The translations under genes and the position numbers were made by a program. Below the pieces are notes generated by a model. It did not search any database, was not told the origin of the DNA, and saw only the letters and a list, made by a program, of their open reading frames with translations. A DNA stretch of 64,000 nt from Caballeronia sordidicola (lineage in GTDB: Bacteria; Pseudomonadota; Gammaproteobacteria; Burkholderiales; Burkholderiaceae), in NCBI RefSeq assembly GCF_002220365.1, contig NZ_MTHB01000233.1:1-64000 (forward strand), given 5' to 3'. Position 1 is the stretch's first letter. The number at the start of each line of letters is the position of its first letter. Positions 17,299 to 26,573 of the stretch are shown piece after piece.

Positions 17299-18510
17299 CT
17301 ACTTATCGACGACAAGGTCCGTCAGGGGCTTGCTGCAACACAACAGAACCATGCCCTGATCGATCTCGCGTTGACGAATGCCACCGTTATGTTTCATCTC
17401 GACTTCGCCGGAGAGCAGCTTGACCTTGCAGGTGCCGCACATGCCTTGCGTACACGATGCCGGCAAGCGCACGCCCGATTTCTTGGCGGCGTCCAGCACA
17501 TGCTGCGCGCTGCCGCATTCGATCTCGCGGTTGCTCTTGGCAAAACTCACCTTGAACGTGGTCTCTACGGGCGCGGGGGCGAGTTCAGGCGAGAGGTCAA
17601 AACCAACCGCACTTTCCCGCATCTGCGCGAATGTCCCGGTGGATTGCAACGCATCGGCCACGTGAGCGGTGGTCAGTTGCGCCGCGACTTCCGCGATCGT
17701 CTCGAAGGAAAAGCTTTCTTCGTGATAATGCGTGGTGTCGAAACCGCCTTCCGCGAGCAGGTCGCGCACTGCTTTCATGTAGGGCGCCGGACCGCAGGTA
17801 AAGATTTCCCGTTCCAGAAAATCGGGCGCGATCAGCTTGAGCAAGGGCAGCGTGAGGAAACCCGTCACCCCTGGCCAGTTCGTTCGTGCGCCGACTCGTT
17901 CGCATACAAACGCGGTGCGGAAATTCGTCTGGTTCGACGCAATCAGGTCGAGTTCGCGCGCGAAGATGATGTCGTCGGGTGTGCGTGCACTGTGCACGAA
18001 CACAATGTCGCGATCTTCGCCGAGTTCGTGATGCGCTCGGCTCATGGACATCAATGGCGTGACACCGGATCCCGCGGATAAAAACAGGAACTTGCGCGCC
18101 GGGTGCCGCGCGCAGGTGAACTCGCCGGCAGGTCCCAGCACGCGGACCTTGCCACCCGTCTGAAGATTGTCGTGCAGCCAGTTCGACACCTTGCCGCCCG
18201 GCACGCGCTTCACCGTGATGGAGATGGTGTGCGGACGCGTAGGCGGCGAGGAGATCGTATAGCAGCGATTGATCGATTCGCCGTCTATCTCCAGCTCCAG
18301 CGTGATGAACTGGCCCGGCTCGAAAACGAAGGTCCGTTCAACCGGCGCACGGAAGAAAAAGCTCTTTACGTCGTGCGTTTCCTGACGAACGTGGCAGCAG
18401 ACGAGCGTCTCGTCTGTGTCGCTATCCCAACGGGCGGGAAGCGTGCCCCAGAACTCGGGTTGGGTCACTCGGTTCGGGGCAGGCTCGAACGTCGCCTGAT
18501 CGCGCATCAT
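17299..18510 (-). CDS. gbcB: Glycine betaine monooxygenase, reductase subunit
   Basis: This 403-aa flavin and iron-sulfur reductase passes electrons from NAD(P)H to the GbcA oxygenase. The order is FAD-binding domain (RCYTISSPPTRP), NAD-binding domain (FLSAGSGVTPLMSM, then IFTCGPAPYMKAV), and a C-terminal plant-type [2Fe-2S] ferredoxin with Cys353-x4-Cys358-x2-Cys361 and Cys391 in the LLCCSKP segment. A GGAGA ribosome binding site precedes two adjacent ATG codons (18510 and 18507). It is 58 bp downstream of gbcA, so the oxygenase and reductase are co-transcribed. The length is somewhat above that of Pseudomonas GbcB because of an N-terminal extension. Confidence 0.93.
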   Translation of the reverse strand: MMRDQATFEPAPNRVTQPEFWGTLPARWDSDTDETLVCCHVRQETHDVKSFFFRAPVERTFVFEPGQFITLELEIDGESINRCYTISSPPTRPHTISITVKRVPGGKVSNWLHDNLQTGGKVRVLGPAGEFTCARHPARKFLFLSAGSGVTPLMSMSRAHHELGEDRDIVFVHSARTPDDIIFARELDLIASNQTNFRTAFVCERVGARTNWPGVTGFLTLPLLKLIAPDFLEREIFTCGPAPYMKAVRDLLAEGGFDTTHYHEESFSFETIAEVAAQLTTAHVADALQSTGTFAQMRESAVGFDLSPELAPAPVETTFKVSFAKSNREIECGSAQHVLDAAKKSGVRLPASCTQGMCGTCKVKLLSGEVEMKHNGGIRQREIDQGMVLLCCSKPLTDLVVDK

Positions 18511-18568
18511 CTGTTTCTCCGCTGTAGCTTTGAGTGCGACGTTTTTGTTCGCTTGAGTGTTCGATAAG

Positions 18569-19867
18569 TTAGCGCTTGAACGACACGACTTTCTCGCCGT
18601 GCGTGTTCACGCTCGCTTCATCCGGCGTGTTCGCGTAGTCGTCGAGCCGGCCGATATACCACTCGCAGAATTTCTCAACCAGACCTTCCGTGAACGGTGA
18701 ATACGGACCCGGTTCATACGCGCTGCTCGTCACACCGAGTTGCGAGAATTCCACCAGCGCACGGTCCTGGTCGTTGGTCGCGCGCCAGACGGCGGTCAGG
18801 TTGTCGACGTTGTAGTCAATACCTTCCTTCGCGTCCTTGTGCACAAGCCATTTCGTGCGAACAAGCGTCTCGCCAGCCGACAGCGGAATCACCGAGAAGC
18901 TCACAATGTGATCGCTCATGAAGTGATGCCATGAATTCGGCTGCGTCCAGAACGAGAGGCCGCCCAGGTCGGCTTGTTGAAAGCCACCCAGCAATTTCTT
19001 TGACGCCACCTTGGCGTCCATCGTCTGGGACTCGCCGCTGCGATCGAGCGGCAAACGTTGCGTGCGAAAACCGCTGACAAGGTCAGCCAGCCGGTCGATT
19101 TCCTTCGACGGCAGGTTCATCGCTTCCCATTGTTTCGTGCGTTCTTCAACGGTCTTGTCAAAGGCCGCCATGGCCTCTTCGTTGTCCGCGGAACGCTGAT
19201 AGCCGAAGCCATATTCGTAGAGCGATATAGTCAACTCAGGATGGTTAGCAACGCAGTGATAACACTCGCGATTGTTCTCCATCGTGAGCTTCCAGTTGCC
19301 CTTTTCGATGATGTCGATAGCGGCGGCCACCTTGCAGTCGGCCAGACCGTGCGGCAGCAAATACGGTTCCATCGAAGCGCGCAATACGGCAAAATCGGCC
19401 GGCGGCGTTTCAGCGAGGCAGATAAAAATCAGGCCCGCGAGGTTTTCAAGGTGGACCCTCTTGAGGCTGTGCTTGCACTTGTCGAACTGCTCGCCCATGT
19501 GCTCGGCGAACATCAGGTCGCCGTTCAGGTTGTAGGTCCAGCTGTGATACGGGCACACGATATTGCCGAGCGAGCCCTTTTCCGAGCTGCACAGGCGCGC
19601 ACCCCGATGCCGGCAGACGTTATGGAACGCGCGGATCTGCATGTCGTCGTCACGCACGATCAGGATGGAATCGTTGCCGAGTTCCACCGTCATGTAGTCG
19701 CCCGCTTCCGGCACGTCCGGTTCGACCGCGACCTGGATCCAGTGCCGCCGGAAGATCGCATCCATGTCGAGCGCGTGGACTTCCTCGCTCGCGTAGAACG
19801 GCGCTGCCAGCGTGTGACCCTTCTTGCGGCGTTCGATCATTGCACGAACGTCTGCGGAAACTTTCAT
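18569..19867 (-). CDS. gbcA: Glycine betaine monooxygenase, Rieske oxygenase subunit
   Basis: This 432-aa Rieske non-haem iron oxygenase N-demethylates glycine betaine to dimethylglycine with release of formaldehyde. The Rieske cluster ligands are Cys85-x-His87 (CRHRGA) and Cys105-x2-His108 (CPYHSW). The mononuclear iron histidines are His204 and His209 in ECYHCVANHPE, with the third ligand likely an Asp in the NDQDRALVE segment near residue 365. The start ATG at 19867 has a GGAG ribosome binding site. It sits between the dimethylglycine genes and gbcB, consistent with consecutive demethylation steps. Stachydrine or carnitine oxygenases are relatives, but this context strongly favours glycine betaine. 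Confidence 0.94.
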   Translation of the reverse strand: MKVSADVRAMIERRKKGHTLAAPFYASEEVHALDMDAIFRRHWIQVAVEPDVPEAGDYMTVELGNDSILIVRDDDMQIRAFHNVCRHRGARLCSSEKGSLGNIVCPYHSWTYNLNGDLMFAEHMGEQFDKCKHSLKRVHLENLAGLIFICLAETPPADFAVLRASMEPYLLPHGLADCKVAAAIDIIEKGNWKLTMENNRECYHCVANHPELTISLYEYGFGYQRSADNEEAMAAFDKTVEERTKQWEAMNLPSKEIDRLADLVSGFRTQRLPLDRSGESQTMDAKVASKKLLGGFQQADLGGLSFWTQPNSWHHFMSDHIVSFSVIPLSAGETLVRTKWLVHKDAKEGIDYNVDNLTAVWRATNDQDRALVEFSQLGVTSSAYEPGPYSPFTEGLVEKFCEWYIGRLDDYANTPDEASVNTHGEKVVSFKR

Positions 19868-19930
19868 CGTGTACTCCGTGTTTTGGTGCCCCGCCCGACC
19901 TTGAACGCGCGGGAATTTTCGTGTCGCAAA

Positions 19931-20746
19931 TCAGTAGTCGACGAGTTGATGCTCGCGCAAATACGCCAGGATCACTTGTGCTTTTTCGACGGAAGTCCCT
20001 TCAATTACGACGCTGCCGCCCCGGCTTTCCGTGGTGGTCGCCGAGAGCATGCGCGCGTGGCCCGAACGCTTTTCAGCCGCCGCCAGTCGCACGGGTTTTG
20101 CCGTCGCGGGCTTGATCGACCAGGGGAGGCTTTCCGTTGAGTTCGCCGCACTGACCAGCACCGGCTCAATGGCGCCGTCGCGCAGTTTCGCGTATGCGTA
20201 TCGCGGCGTGGCGTTGGCCATGGGATGCACCGCGACCAGCGCGGGCAAGCTTGCCTGCACGCGCCGGCGCAACCCTTTCGGCAGGAATTGCCGAACGGTG
20301 ATGTGCGCCACGTCAGCGTCTGCTTCAATGTCGATATCCACCGCCGATCCAAGCAGCGCAAATCCCAATGCATCAGCGAGCTGGTACGGCAGCATGCCGC
20401 TGTCTTCCGTGCCTTCGGCGCGCGTGCCAGTCAGCACGAGGTCGTAGCCCTTCAAGCGCGCGGTCAGCGCCGGCGCGATTTCGTCTCCCGCGGCGACGGC
20501 CAGCACTTCCACCTTTGCCGCGCCCAACGCGAGATATTCGCGCAATGCGGGATTGGTCGGATCGCCTGCGTGCAACACGTCGAGTGTTGCGTGGTGTTGG
20601 GCGGCGAGTCGCGTCGCCAGCGTCAGTGCCGCAGCGTCGTTGCGGCTGTAGCGCGCTGTTCCGCTCACTGGATGACGGCCCACCGATACAAGCACAGCAA
20701 TCTTGCTTACGCGATTCGTGGTCGATGCATTAGTCACGCTAGTCAA
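19931..20746 (-). CDS. Electron transfer flavoprotein beta-like subunit (dimethylglycine locus)
   Basis: This 271-aa EtfB-type protein is expected to pair with the EtfA-like product of the next gene upstream and carry electrons from the DgcAB dimethylglycine dehydrogenase. The segment AGDEIAPALTARLKGYDLVLTGTRAEGTEDSGMLPYQLADALG is the typical AMP-binding core of EtfB. I chose the TTG at 20746 because it has an excellent GGGGAG site seven bases upstream (20754-20759); a GTG nine bases later is also possible. The equivalent gene pair in Pseudomonas lies beside dgcB (PA5400/PA5401 region). It is a divergent paralogue of the housekeeping EtfB. Confidence 0.85.
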   Translation of the reverse strand: MTSVTNASTTNRVSKIAVLVSVGRHPVSGTARYSRNDAAALTLATRLAAQHHATLDVLHAGDPTNPALREYLALGAAKVEVLAVAAGDEIAPALTARLKGYDLVLTGTRAEGTEDSGMLPYQLADALGFALLGSAVDIDIEADADVAHITVRQFLPKGLRRRVQASLPALVAVHPMANATPRYAYAKLRDGAIEPVLVSAANSTESLPWSIKPATAKPVRLAAAEKRSGHARMLSATTTESRGGSVVIEGTSVEKAQVILAYLREHQLVDY

Positions 20747-20777
20747 TTGAATGCTCCCCGAGCGTGCTTGATGAGAT

Positions 20778-21965
20778 TCATGCGAGCGCTCCTTCCAGCT
20801 TCGCGCTGCTCGCGGCGCTGCCTCCGGACATTGCCATCGCGCCCGGGTTGGCACGCGCGTTACGCGCGGCCGCAGCTGCATCGGTCAACGCCGCGATCGT
20901 TTCCTGCGCGTCGCCGATGATCGTCAGGTTCGCCCGTTTTGCGATTGGCGCGCTCGCGTCCAGGTTTACCGCAATCACGTGCCGGCAATCCTTGATGCCC
21001 TGCAAGTGCTGCACCGCGCCGGAGATACCGAACGCGATGTAGATGCTCGCATCGACCGTCTTGCCGGTTGCGCCGATCTGCTTGTCGCGGGGGAACTTGC
21101 CATCGTCGACGGCTACGCGGCTTGCGCCTATTGCAGCGCCTACGGTGCTCGCGAGGCGCTCGAATGCGGGAACATCAGTCACGCCATTACCCGCCGACAC
21201 GATGAAATCCGCCTCTTCCAACGCCACTTGCGCGGCATCTATTTCTTCGATGCCCAGATCTTTGTAGGAACTCTTCTTCTGGTGATCCTCAACGAAGAAC
21301 TGCTCTGGCGCAACGCGCTCGCCTGCGCCGACAAACGGCAACCTTGCATCGACGGTATTCGGCGCCAACAGGATCACGTCGGGAAGCGAACGAAATGCGA
21401 ACGCCTTGCGCGCTTGCGTATAAACCGCCACGTGCGCGGTGTCTATTTCGACCACATGTGCCGCCACCGATGCCTTCGCTTGCGCCGCATATCGGCGGCC
21501 AAGATCGCCGTCGCCGGTCGCGTTATCGGGGAGAAAGACATGCGCGGGTGAATACGCCGCGACGCATGCGGCGAGCGCGTCCAAGGCTGCGTCGGGTGCG
21601 AATGCGCGACGATCGAATGCGGGCATCTCTATCACCTGGTCCGCGCCCAGCGCAGCCGCGTCGTCCTTCAATTCGCCCAGGACAAGCAATACAATCTGCG
21701 TGGTCGACTCCGCCAATAACGCCGCTGCCGCAAGCGTCTGGCGCGCGTGGTCGTCAAGCGAACCACGGTCACTGTGCGCAGCCACGAGCAATGAGCGTTG
21801 CGCTGCGGCCGTCGTACGACGCGGCTTCACCTGCTCACGATGCCCGCCTGGCGCAGTAGCATGAGCGTCCCCCGCCACGCCGACAAAACCCAGCGTAATG
21901 CGTTTTAGCCCTTCTGCCGTGATGGAAAATGGCCGGCGCGGATCAATTCGTTTGATGGTATCCAT
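20778..21965 (-). CDS. Electron transfer flavoprotein alpha-like subunit (dimethylglycine locus)
   Basis: This 395-aa EtfA-type protein has a C-terminal FAD-binding domain: QIGATGKTVDASIYIAFGISG, then AVQHLQGIKDCRHVIAVNLD and APIAKRANLTIIGD. An atypical N-terminal stretch of about 60 residues precedes the Etf core, giving it more length than a standard EtfA. It starts 3 bp after the dgcB stop, which implies translational coupling, and the EtfB-like gene follows 31 bp later. The role as electron carrier for DgcAB is inferred from the operon and from the same layout in Pseudomonas. Confidence 0.88.
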   Translation of the reverse strand: MDTIKRIDPRRPFSITAEGLKRITLGFVGVAGDAHATAPGGHREQVKPRRTTAAAQRSLLVAAHSDRGSLDDHARQTLAAAALLAESTTQIVLLVLGELKDDAAALGADQVIEMPAFDRRAFAPDAALDALAACVAAYSPAHVFLPDNATGDGDLGRRYAAQAKASVAAHVVEIDTAHVAVYTQARKAFAFRSLPDVILLAPNTVDARLPFVGAGERVAPEQFFVEDHQKKSSYKDLGIEEIDAAQVALEEADFIVSAGNGVTDVPAFERLASTVGAAIGASRVAVDDGKFPRDKQIGATGKTVDASIYIAFGISGAVQHLQGIKDCRHVIAVNLDASAPIAKRANLTIIGDAQETIAALTDAAAAARNARANPGAMAMSGGSAASSAKLEGALA

Positions 21966-21968
21966 TGC

Positions 21969-23888
21969 TTACTCCAGCGCCGCTGCAACGAGTTCAGCCA
22001 CGTCCAGCACTTCCGGCCGAGCACCTACTACACCTTCCAGCATCGCCGTGCAGTTAGGACATCCGACCGCGACGATCTCCGCGTTGATCGCGCGGGCGTC
22101 GTTGATGCGGATGTCGGGAATGCGCTGCTTGCCAGGGATGTCCGTGAGCGGCGCGCCGCCGCCACCGCCGCAGCATCGGCCACGCATGCCGTTGCGTTCC
22201 ATCTCGACGACCTTGATGCCGATCGATTTGAGCAGCTTGCGCGGCGCTTCTGTCTCGCCGTTGTATCGGCCGAGATAACACGGATCGTGATAGGTGACGG
22301 TCTTGCCCGCGGCGAGCGCACTTTCAGCGGCCGGCGTGAGCTTGCCACTAGCGACCAGTTCCGCGATCAGTGACGTGTGATGCTGCACTTCGTACAGGCC
22401 GCCCAGCGCGCGATACTCGTTGCGCAGGCTATGCATCACATGCGGATCGGCGGTGACGATCTTCTTGAACGAATACGTCGAAAGGGTCGCGATGAGTTGC
22501 GTCGCCAGTTGCTGGAACGTGGCTTCATCGCCGAGACGACGCGCCGTATCGCCAGTATCCGTTTCCACGCCGCCGAGCACAGCGTAGTCCACGCCTGCTT
22601 TGTTCAATACTTTTACCAAGGCACGCAGCGAGCGCTGATAGCGCATGTCGAATGCACCTTCGCCTGCGATGAGGAGCACGTCCACCGGACGTCCCGGCTG
22701 CGCGACCTGCACTTGCAAGTCCACGGCCCAGTCGTAACGCGCGCCGATATCGAAGCCATTCGCGCTACCCGTCTCACGCAAATTCGCCAGCGTCTCGGGA
22801 CCCTTGCCTGGCACGATACCTTCAACCAGCGTCTGATTGCGCCGCATATCAACAATGGCGTCCACATGCTCGATCAGCATCGGGCACTCTTGAACGCACG
22901 CACGGCATGTGGTGCAGGACCAGATCGTATCCGCTTCGATCATTGTGGAGATCAACGGCTTCGTCGGTGCGCCTGAATGCTTGCCAAGCGGGATACCCGG
23001 TGTCGGGCTGCCGGCATACGCGGCGTCCGAACCACCGACCATGCCGGTCACCAGATCCTGGATCAGCTTCTTCGGGTTCAGCGGCTGACCCGCTGCGAAC
23101 GCCGGACACGCTGCTTCGCACTTGCCGCATTGCACGCAGGCATCGAAGCTCAATAATTGATTCCATCGGAACTCGACCGGCTTACCAACGCCATATTCCT
23201 TTGCATCGAGCACAGGCATCTTGAGCGCGGTCGGCGGGACAACGTCATGCTCATGACTGCGCCCTGTGAAACGCTCCTGCCGGGGATGAAACGCGAGATG
23301 CAGCAATCCTGCAAGCGCGTGTTTCATCGGACCGCCACGGGCCGCGCCGAAGGTCATCGTGAAAGCACCCACGGCAATCAGCAACGCAACGATGATCGCC
23401 AATGCGCCGGACATTGCTGCAGCGGGCAACACGATGAACAGCACAATCCCAAGTGCGAACGAACCCAGCAGCAGCGGCAAGCTGTCCCACGGACCACGGG
23501 ACAAACGCGCCGGCACCGCTTTGGCACCATGCCGCCGACGCCAGACAAACACTGCGCCCACGAGCATGACCAACGCCGCGAGAAAAATCAGCTTGTCGAG
23601 CCACGGCGAATAGATAGCCAGCCCGTAGTTGAGGAACACCAGCGCCATGGCCGCAATCGCTCCACCGGCTGTTGCCACGTGCGTCCTGGCAATATACGGA
23701 TCGCGTGCGACCACATGATGCAGATCCACGAAATAGCGCTTCGGAATAGACAGCAAATTGCCCCAGCCATACGCACCCGCGGCTGTCGCGCGGCCTTCAC
23801 GCCAATACGACGCACGCTTGAACAGTGCAAATGCCAGACCCGCCACCGACAACCACAACAACGCGGTAATGACAAACACCGGGCTCAT
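21969..23888 (-). CDS. dgcB: Dimethylglycine demethylation Fe-S oxidoreductase DgcB
   Basis: This 639-aa membrane-attached heterodisulfide-reductase-like protein needed for dimethylglycine oxidation has four hydrophobic segments in the first 180 residues. Two [4Fe-4S] motifs follow: Cys251-x2-Cys254-x2-Cys257-x3-Cys261 and Cys325-x2-Cys328-x2-Cys331-x3-Cys335. The C-terminal CCG-type segments are DPCYLGRYNGE and GRCCGGGGG, where the four-glycine run after the Cys pair is notable. It lies 2 bp downstream of dgcA. It probably takes electrons from DgcA and delivers them to the quinone pool or to the Etf pair. Confidence 0.92.
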   Translation of the reverse strand: MSPVFVITALLWLSVAGLAFALFKRASYWREGRATAAGAYGWGNLLSIPKRYFVDLHHVVARDPYIARTHVATAGGAIAAMALVFLNYGLAIYSPWLDKLIFLAALVMLVGAVFVWRRRHGAKAVPARLSRGPWDSLPLLLGSFALGIVLFIVLPAAAMSGALAIIVALLIAVGAFTMTFGAARGGPMKHALAGLLHLAFHPRQERFTGRSHEHDVVPPTALKMPVLDAKEYGVGKPVEFRWNQLLSFDACVQCGKCEAACPAFAAGQPLNPKKLIQDLVTGMVGGSDAAYAGSPTPGIPLGKHSGAPTKPLISTMIEADTIWSCTTCRACVQECPMLIEHVDAIVDMRRNQTLVEGIVPGKGPETLANLRETGSANGFDIGARYDWAVDLQVQVAQPGRPVDVLLIAGEGAFDMRYQRSLRALVKVLNKAGVDYAVLGGVETDTGDTARRLGDEATFQQLATQLIATLSTYSFKKIVTADPHVMHSLRNEYRALGGLYEVQHHTSLIAELVASGKLTPAAESALAAGKTVTYHDPCYLGRYNGETEAPRKLLKSIGIKVVEMERNGMRGRCCGGGGGAPLTDIPGKQRIPDIRINDARAINAEIVAVGCPNCTAMLEGVVGARPEVLDVAELVAAALE

Positions 23889-23890
23889 TA

Positions 23891-25954
23891 TCAGAAGTCC
23901 TTGACGAGGCGCAGCGCGTCGTAGATCGCGCCGTGAATGTTGTGCATGGAGATGCAGTCGCCTACGCGGAACAGCAGGAAGCGGCCGTTGCCCAGTTCTT
24001 CACTCAAGGAAGGTTGCGGCTCGGATGCGAACAGCTTGTGCACATCGATCTGGCCGCGATTCAACGACTCCGGCTTGAGCTTCCAGTAGAGCTCGTCATT
24101 CGGCAAAATGCCGTTCTCGATCACGACCTGATCGACCGAGCGCTCCTCCTGCTCTTCCGTGTATTCATTGCGGATTACAGCGATCTTCTTGCCGTCTTCC
24201 TCATACACCTTGTCGAGCCAGTAGTTCGGCGTGGAGATCACACCTTGTGCATACAGACGTCGATAGAAAATCGGGAAAGTAGTGCCGCCCACATCGTCGG
24301 AAACCTTCACGTCCGGCGTCACGATCTCAACGTTGCCACCGCGGCTCGCGATGAAGTCCGCCACACCCGCGCCCGCCTGCATGCTCACGCCGTCATAGAC
24401 CAGTACGTTCTTGCCCGGCTCGACCTTGCCTGAGAGGATGTCCCACGAGCTAACAGCCAGGCCTTGCTCTACGCCCCATGCCGGCACTTGTTGCGTGAAC
24501 GACGATCCGCCCGTAGCCAGCACGACGATGTCCGGCTTTTCCGCCATGATCATCTTTTCATCGGCTGCCACGCCCAGCCGGCGATCGACGCCAAGGCGCT
24601 TCGTTTCCATGTCGAACCAGCGCACGATGCCCGCCATCTGCTCACGCTGCGGCGCCTTGGCCGCCAGCATGATCTGGCCGCCGACATAATCGTTCTTCTC
24701 GAACAATACGACGTCATGCCCCCGCGATTTCGCCACACGCGCGGCTTCGAGTCCCGCAGGACCCGCGCCAACGACCACGACCTTGCGCTTCGGCCCACGG
24801 GACTTTTCGATCACGTGCGGCATGGTCTCTTCACGTGATGTAGCCGCGTTCTGCACGCACAGCACATCGAGACCGTTGTACTGCCGGTCGATACAATAAT
24901 TCGCGCCCACGCACTGCTTGATCTCGTCTTCGCGGCCATCGCGGATCTTGATGACCATGTGCGGATCGGCGATCTGCGCGCGCGTCATGCCGACCAGATC
25001 GATCATGCCGCTTTCGAGCAGGCGCTCCGCTTGCCCTGCGTCACGAATGCTTTGCGCATGCATCACCGGCAGCTTCACCACGGACTTGATGCCTGCCGCG
25101 AGATGCACGAACGGCTCGGGCGGCAGCGCCATCGGCGGCATGCAGTTCGCGAGCGTGTTGTGCGTGTCGGCACCGGAACCAATCACGCCGATGTAGTCGA
25201 TCAGACCCGACTCCGACATCGACTGTGCGATCTCCTTCAACTGTGTGTGATCGAGGCCATCTTCGTGGAATTCATCGCCACACATACGTAGTCCGACGCA
25301 AAAGTCCGGACCGACCGCTTCACGCACGGCCTTGAGCACTTCGTTACCAAAACGAAGACGGTTCTCGAGCGAGCCACCCCATTCATCGGTACGAAAATTC
25401 GTGCGCGGGCTCCAGAACTGGTCGATCAAATGCTGGTGCGCCGCCGATATTTCCACGCCGTCCATGCCCGCATCTTTCACGCGCTTGGCGGCTGCGGCAA
25501 AGTCGGAAATGATGCGCTTGATTTCTTCCACTTCAATGATCTTCGCGTTGCCGCGATGCACCGGCTCCCGCACGCCGGATGGCGACATCAGATGCGGCCA
25601 GTGTTCGCCGTGATACGCGGTGCGGCGGCCCATGTGGGTCGCCTGGATCATGATCTTTGCGCCGTGCTTGTGCATGGCTTCGGCGAGGCGCGAGAGCGGA
25701 TCGATGACCTTGTCGGTCGCAAGATTCACCGACTTCCACCATCCTTGCGGACTGTCGATGGACACCGGGCTCGATCCGCCGCACACGGCCAATCCCACGC
25801 CACCCTTGGCCTTTTCCTCGTAATAACGGATATACCGATCGCCGGGCAAACCACCCGGCTCCGCGTACACCTCCGCGTGCGCAGTGCTGACAATGCGGTT
25901 GCGCAAGGTCAGCTTGTTCAGCGTAAGAGGCTTGAAAAGGTTGGGGTAACGCAT
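23891..25954 (-). CDS. dgcA: Dimethylglycine demethylase DgcA (TMADH/old-yellow-enzyme family)
   Basis: This 687-aa enzyme converts dimethylglycine to sarcosine. The N-terminal FMN TIM barrel (about 1-345) is followed by an Fe-S segment (348-366) and a C-terminal FAD/NAD-binding domain (VVVGAGPAGLEAARVAKSRG near 395). In trimethylamine dehydrogenase the cluster uses Cys345, 348, 351 and 364. Here the matching residues are Cys348, Ala351, Cys354 and Cys366, so one of the four cysteines is missing. Its place between the DUF5943 gene and dgcB is the same as in Pseudomonas (PA5397-PA5399), where DgcAB is required for growth on dimethylglycine. Confidence 0.93.
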   Translation of the reverse strand: MRYPNLFKPLTLNKLTLRNRIVSTAHAEVYAEPGGLPGDRYIRYYEEKAKGGVGLAVCGGSSPVSIDSPQGWWKSVNLATDKVIDPLSRLAEAMHKHGAKIMIQATHMGRRTAYHGEHWPHLMSPSGVREPVHRGNAKIIEVEEIKRIISDFAAAAKRVKDAGMDGVEISAAHQHLIDQFWSPRTNFRTDEWGGSLENRLRFGNEVLKAVREAVGPDFCVGLRMCGDEFHEDGLDHTQLKEIAQSMSESGLIDYIGVIGSGADTHNTLANCMPPMALPPEPFVHLAAGIKSVVKLPVMHAQSIRDAGQAERLLESGMIDLVGMTRAQIADPHMVIKIRDGREDEIKQCVGANYCIDRQYNGLDVLCVQNAATSREETMPHVIEKSRGPKRKVVVVGAGPAGLEAARVAKSRGHDVVLFEKNDYVGGQIMLAAKAPQREQMAGIVRWFDMETKRLGVDRRLGVAADEKMIMAEKPDIVVLATGGSSFTQQVPAWGVEQGLAVSSWDILSGKVEPGKNVLVYDGVSMQAGAGVADFIASRGGNVEIVTPDVKVSDDVGGTTFPIFYRRLYAQGVISTPNYWLDKVYEEDGKKIAVIRNEYTEEQEERSVDQVVIENGILPNDELYWKLKPESLNRGQIDVHKLFASEPQPSLSEELGNGRFLLFRVGDCISMHNIHGAIYDALRLVKDF

Positions 25955-26003
25955 CGCGGTCGACCTCGGATTTATCTATGTACTACGCAGCTTCGTTACT
26001 CGT

Positions 26004-26540
26004 TCACGCTGCCAGCGGCGTCACTTCGAACACGCAATGCGAATGGCCTTCGGCCGCGCATTGCGTCTCGACAGAAAACGACTTCGGGCCTTTCTTCGTG
26101 CCCTGCGGTGCGGTGTCGTTGACCCAGTCCATCGCGCCTGAGAACCAGCCGGCGAACATGTAGCAAAGCTTGCCTTCCTTGCCCGGCTGCGCCAGCACGA
26201 AAGACGAGTTATGCAAATGCACCGTGGCGGTCGAGGCCGCCGGATCGCTGGCAACGATCGAGAACAACCCCCAGCCGCGTTGCGACAGGCGCTTCAGATA
26301 ATGTTCAAACACCGCCATGCCGCTAATGCCGTGTTGCTTGGCTTCTTTATCGCACCAGTGATACGCCGACTTGTGACCCGCCGTATAAAGGCTCTTCGCA
26401 TACACTTCGCGGCCCAGCGCTTCTTCTACCGCCAAATGGTTGTTCGTAAAGAAATGGCGCGGTACGTACAGCATGGGCAGCGAGTCGGTTGTCCAGACGC
26501 CGGTTTCCGGATCGACGTCAATAGGCAGTTGCGGTTGCAT
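26004..26540 (-). CDS. DUF5943 protein with a V4R-like C-terminus
   Basis: This 178-aa protein, equivalent by position to Pseudomonas PA5397, sits between the dipeptidase-like gene and dgcA with gaps of 33 and 49 bp. No signal peptide or membrane segment is present. The C-terminal end, CAAEGHSHCVFEVTPL, resembles the closing C-x-x-x-G-x-x-x-C-x-F-x-V of V4R domains, which bind small hydrophobic molecules or zinc. The middle part, SAYHWCDKEAKQHG, has further Cys and His. Its role is not known, but the strict co-location with dgcAB argues for a helper role in dimethylglycine oxidation, such as cofactor handling. Confidence 0.85.
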   Translation of the reverse strand: MQPQLPIDVDPETGVWTTDSLPMLYVPRHFFTNNHLAVEEALGREVYAKSLYTAGHKSAYHWCDKEAKQHGISGMAVFEHYLKRLSQRGWGLFSIVASDPAASTATVHLHNSSFVLAQPGKEGKLCYMFAGWFSGAMDWVNDTAPQGTKKGPKSFSVETQCAAEGHSHCVFEVTPLAA

Positions 26541-26573
26541 CGTGTGGGTTCCTTGTTATTAGGTTGAGCCGGG

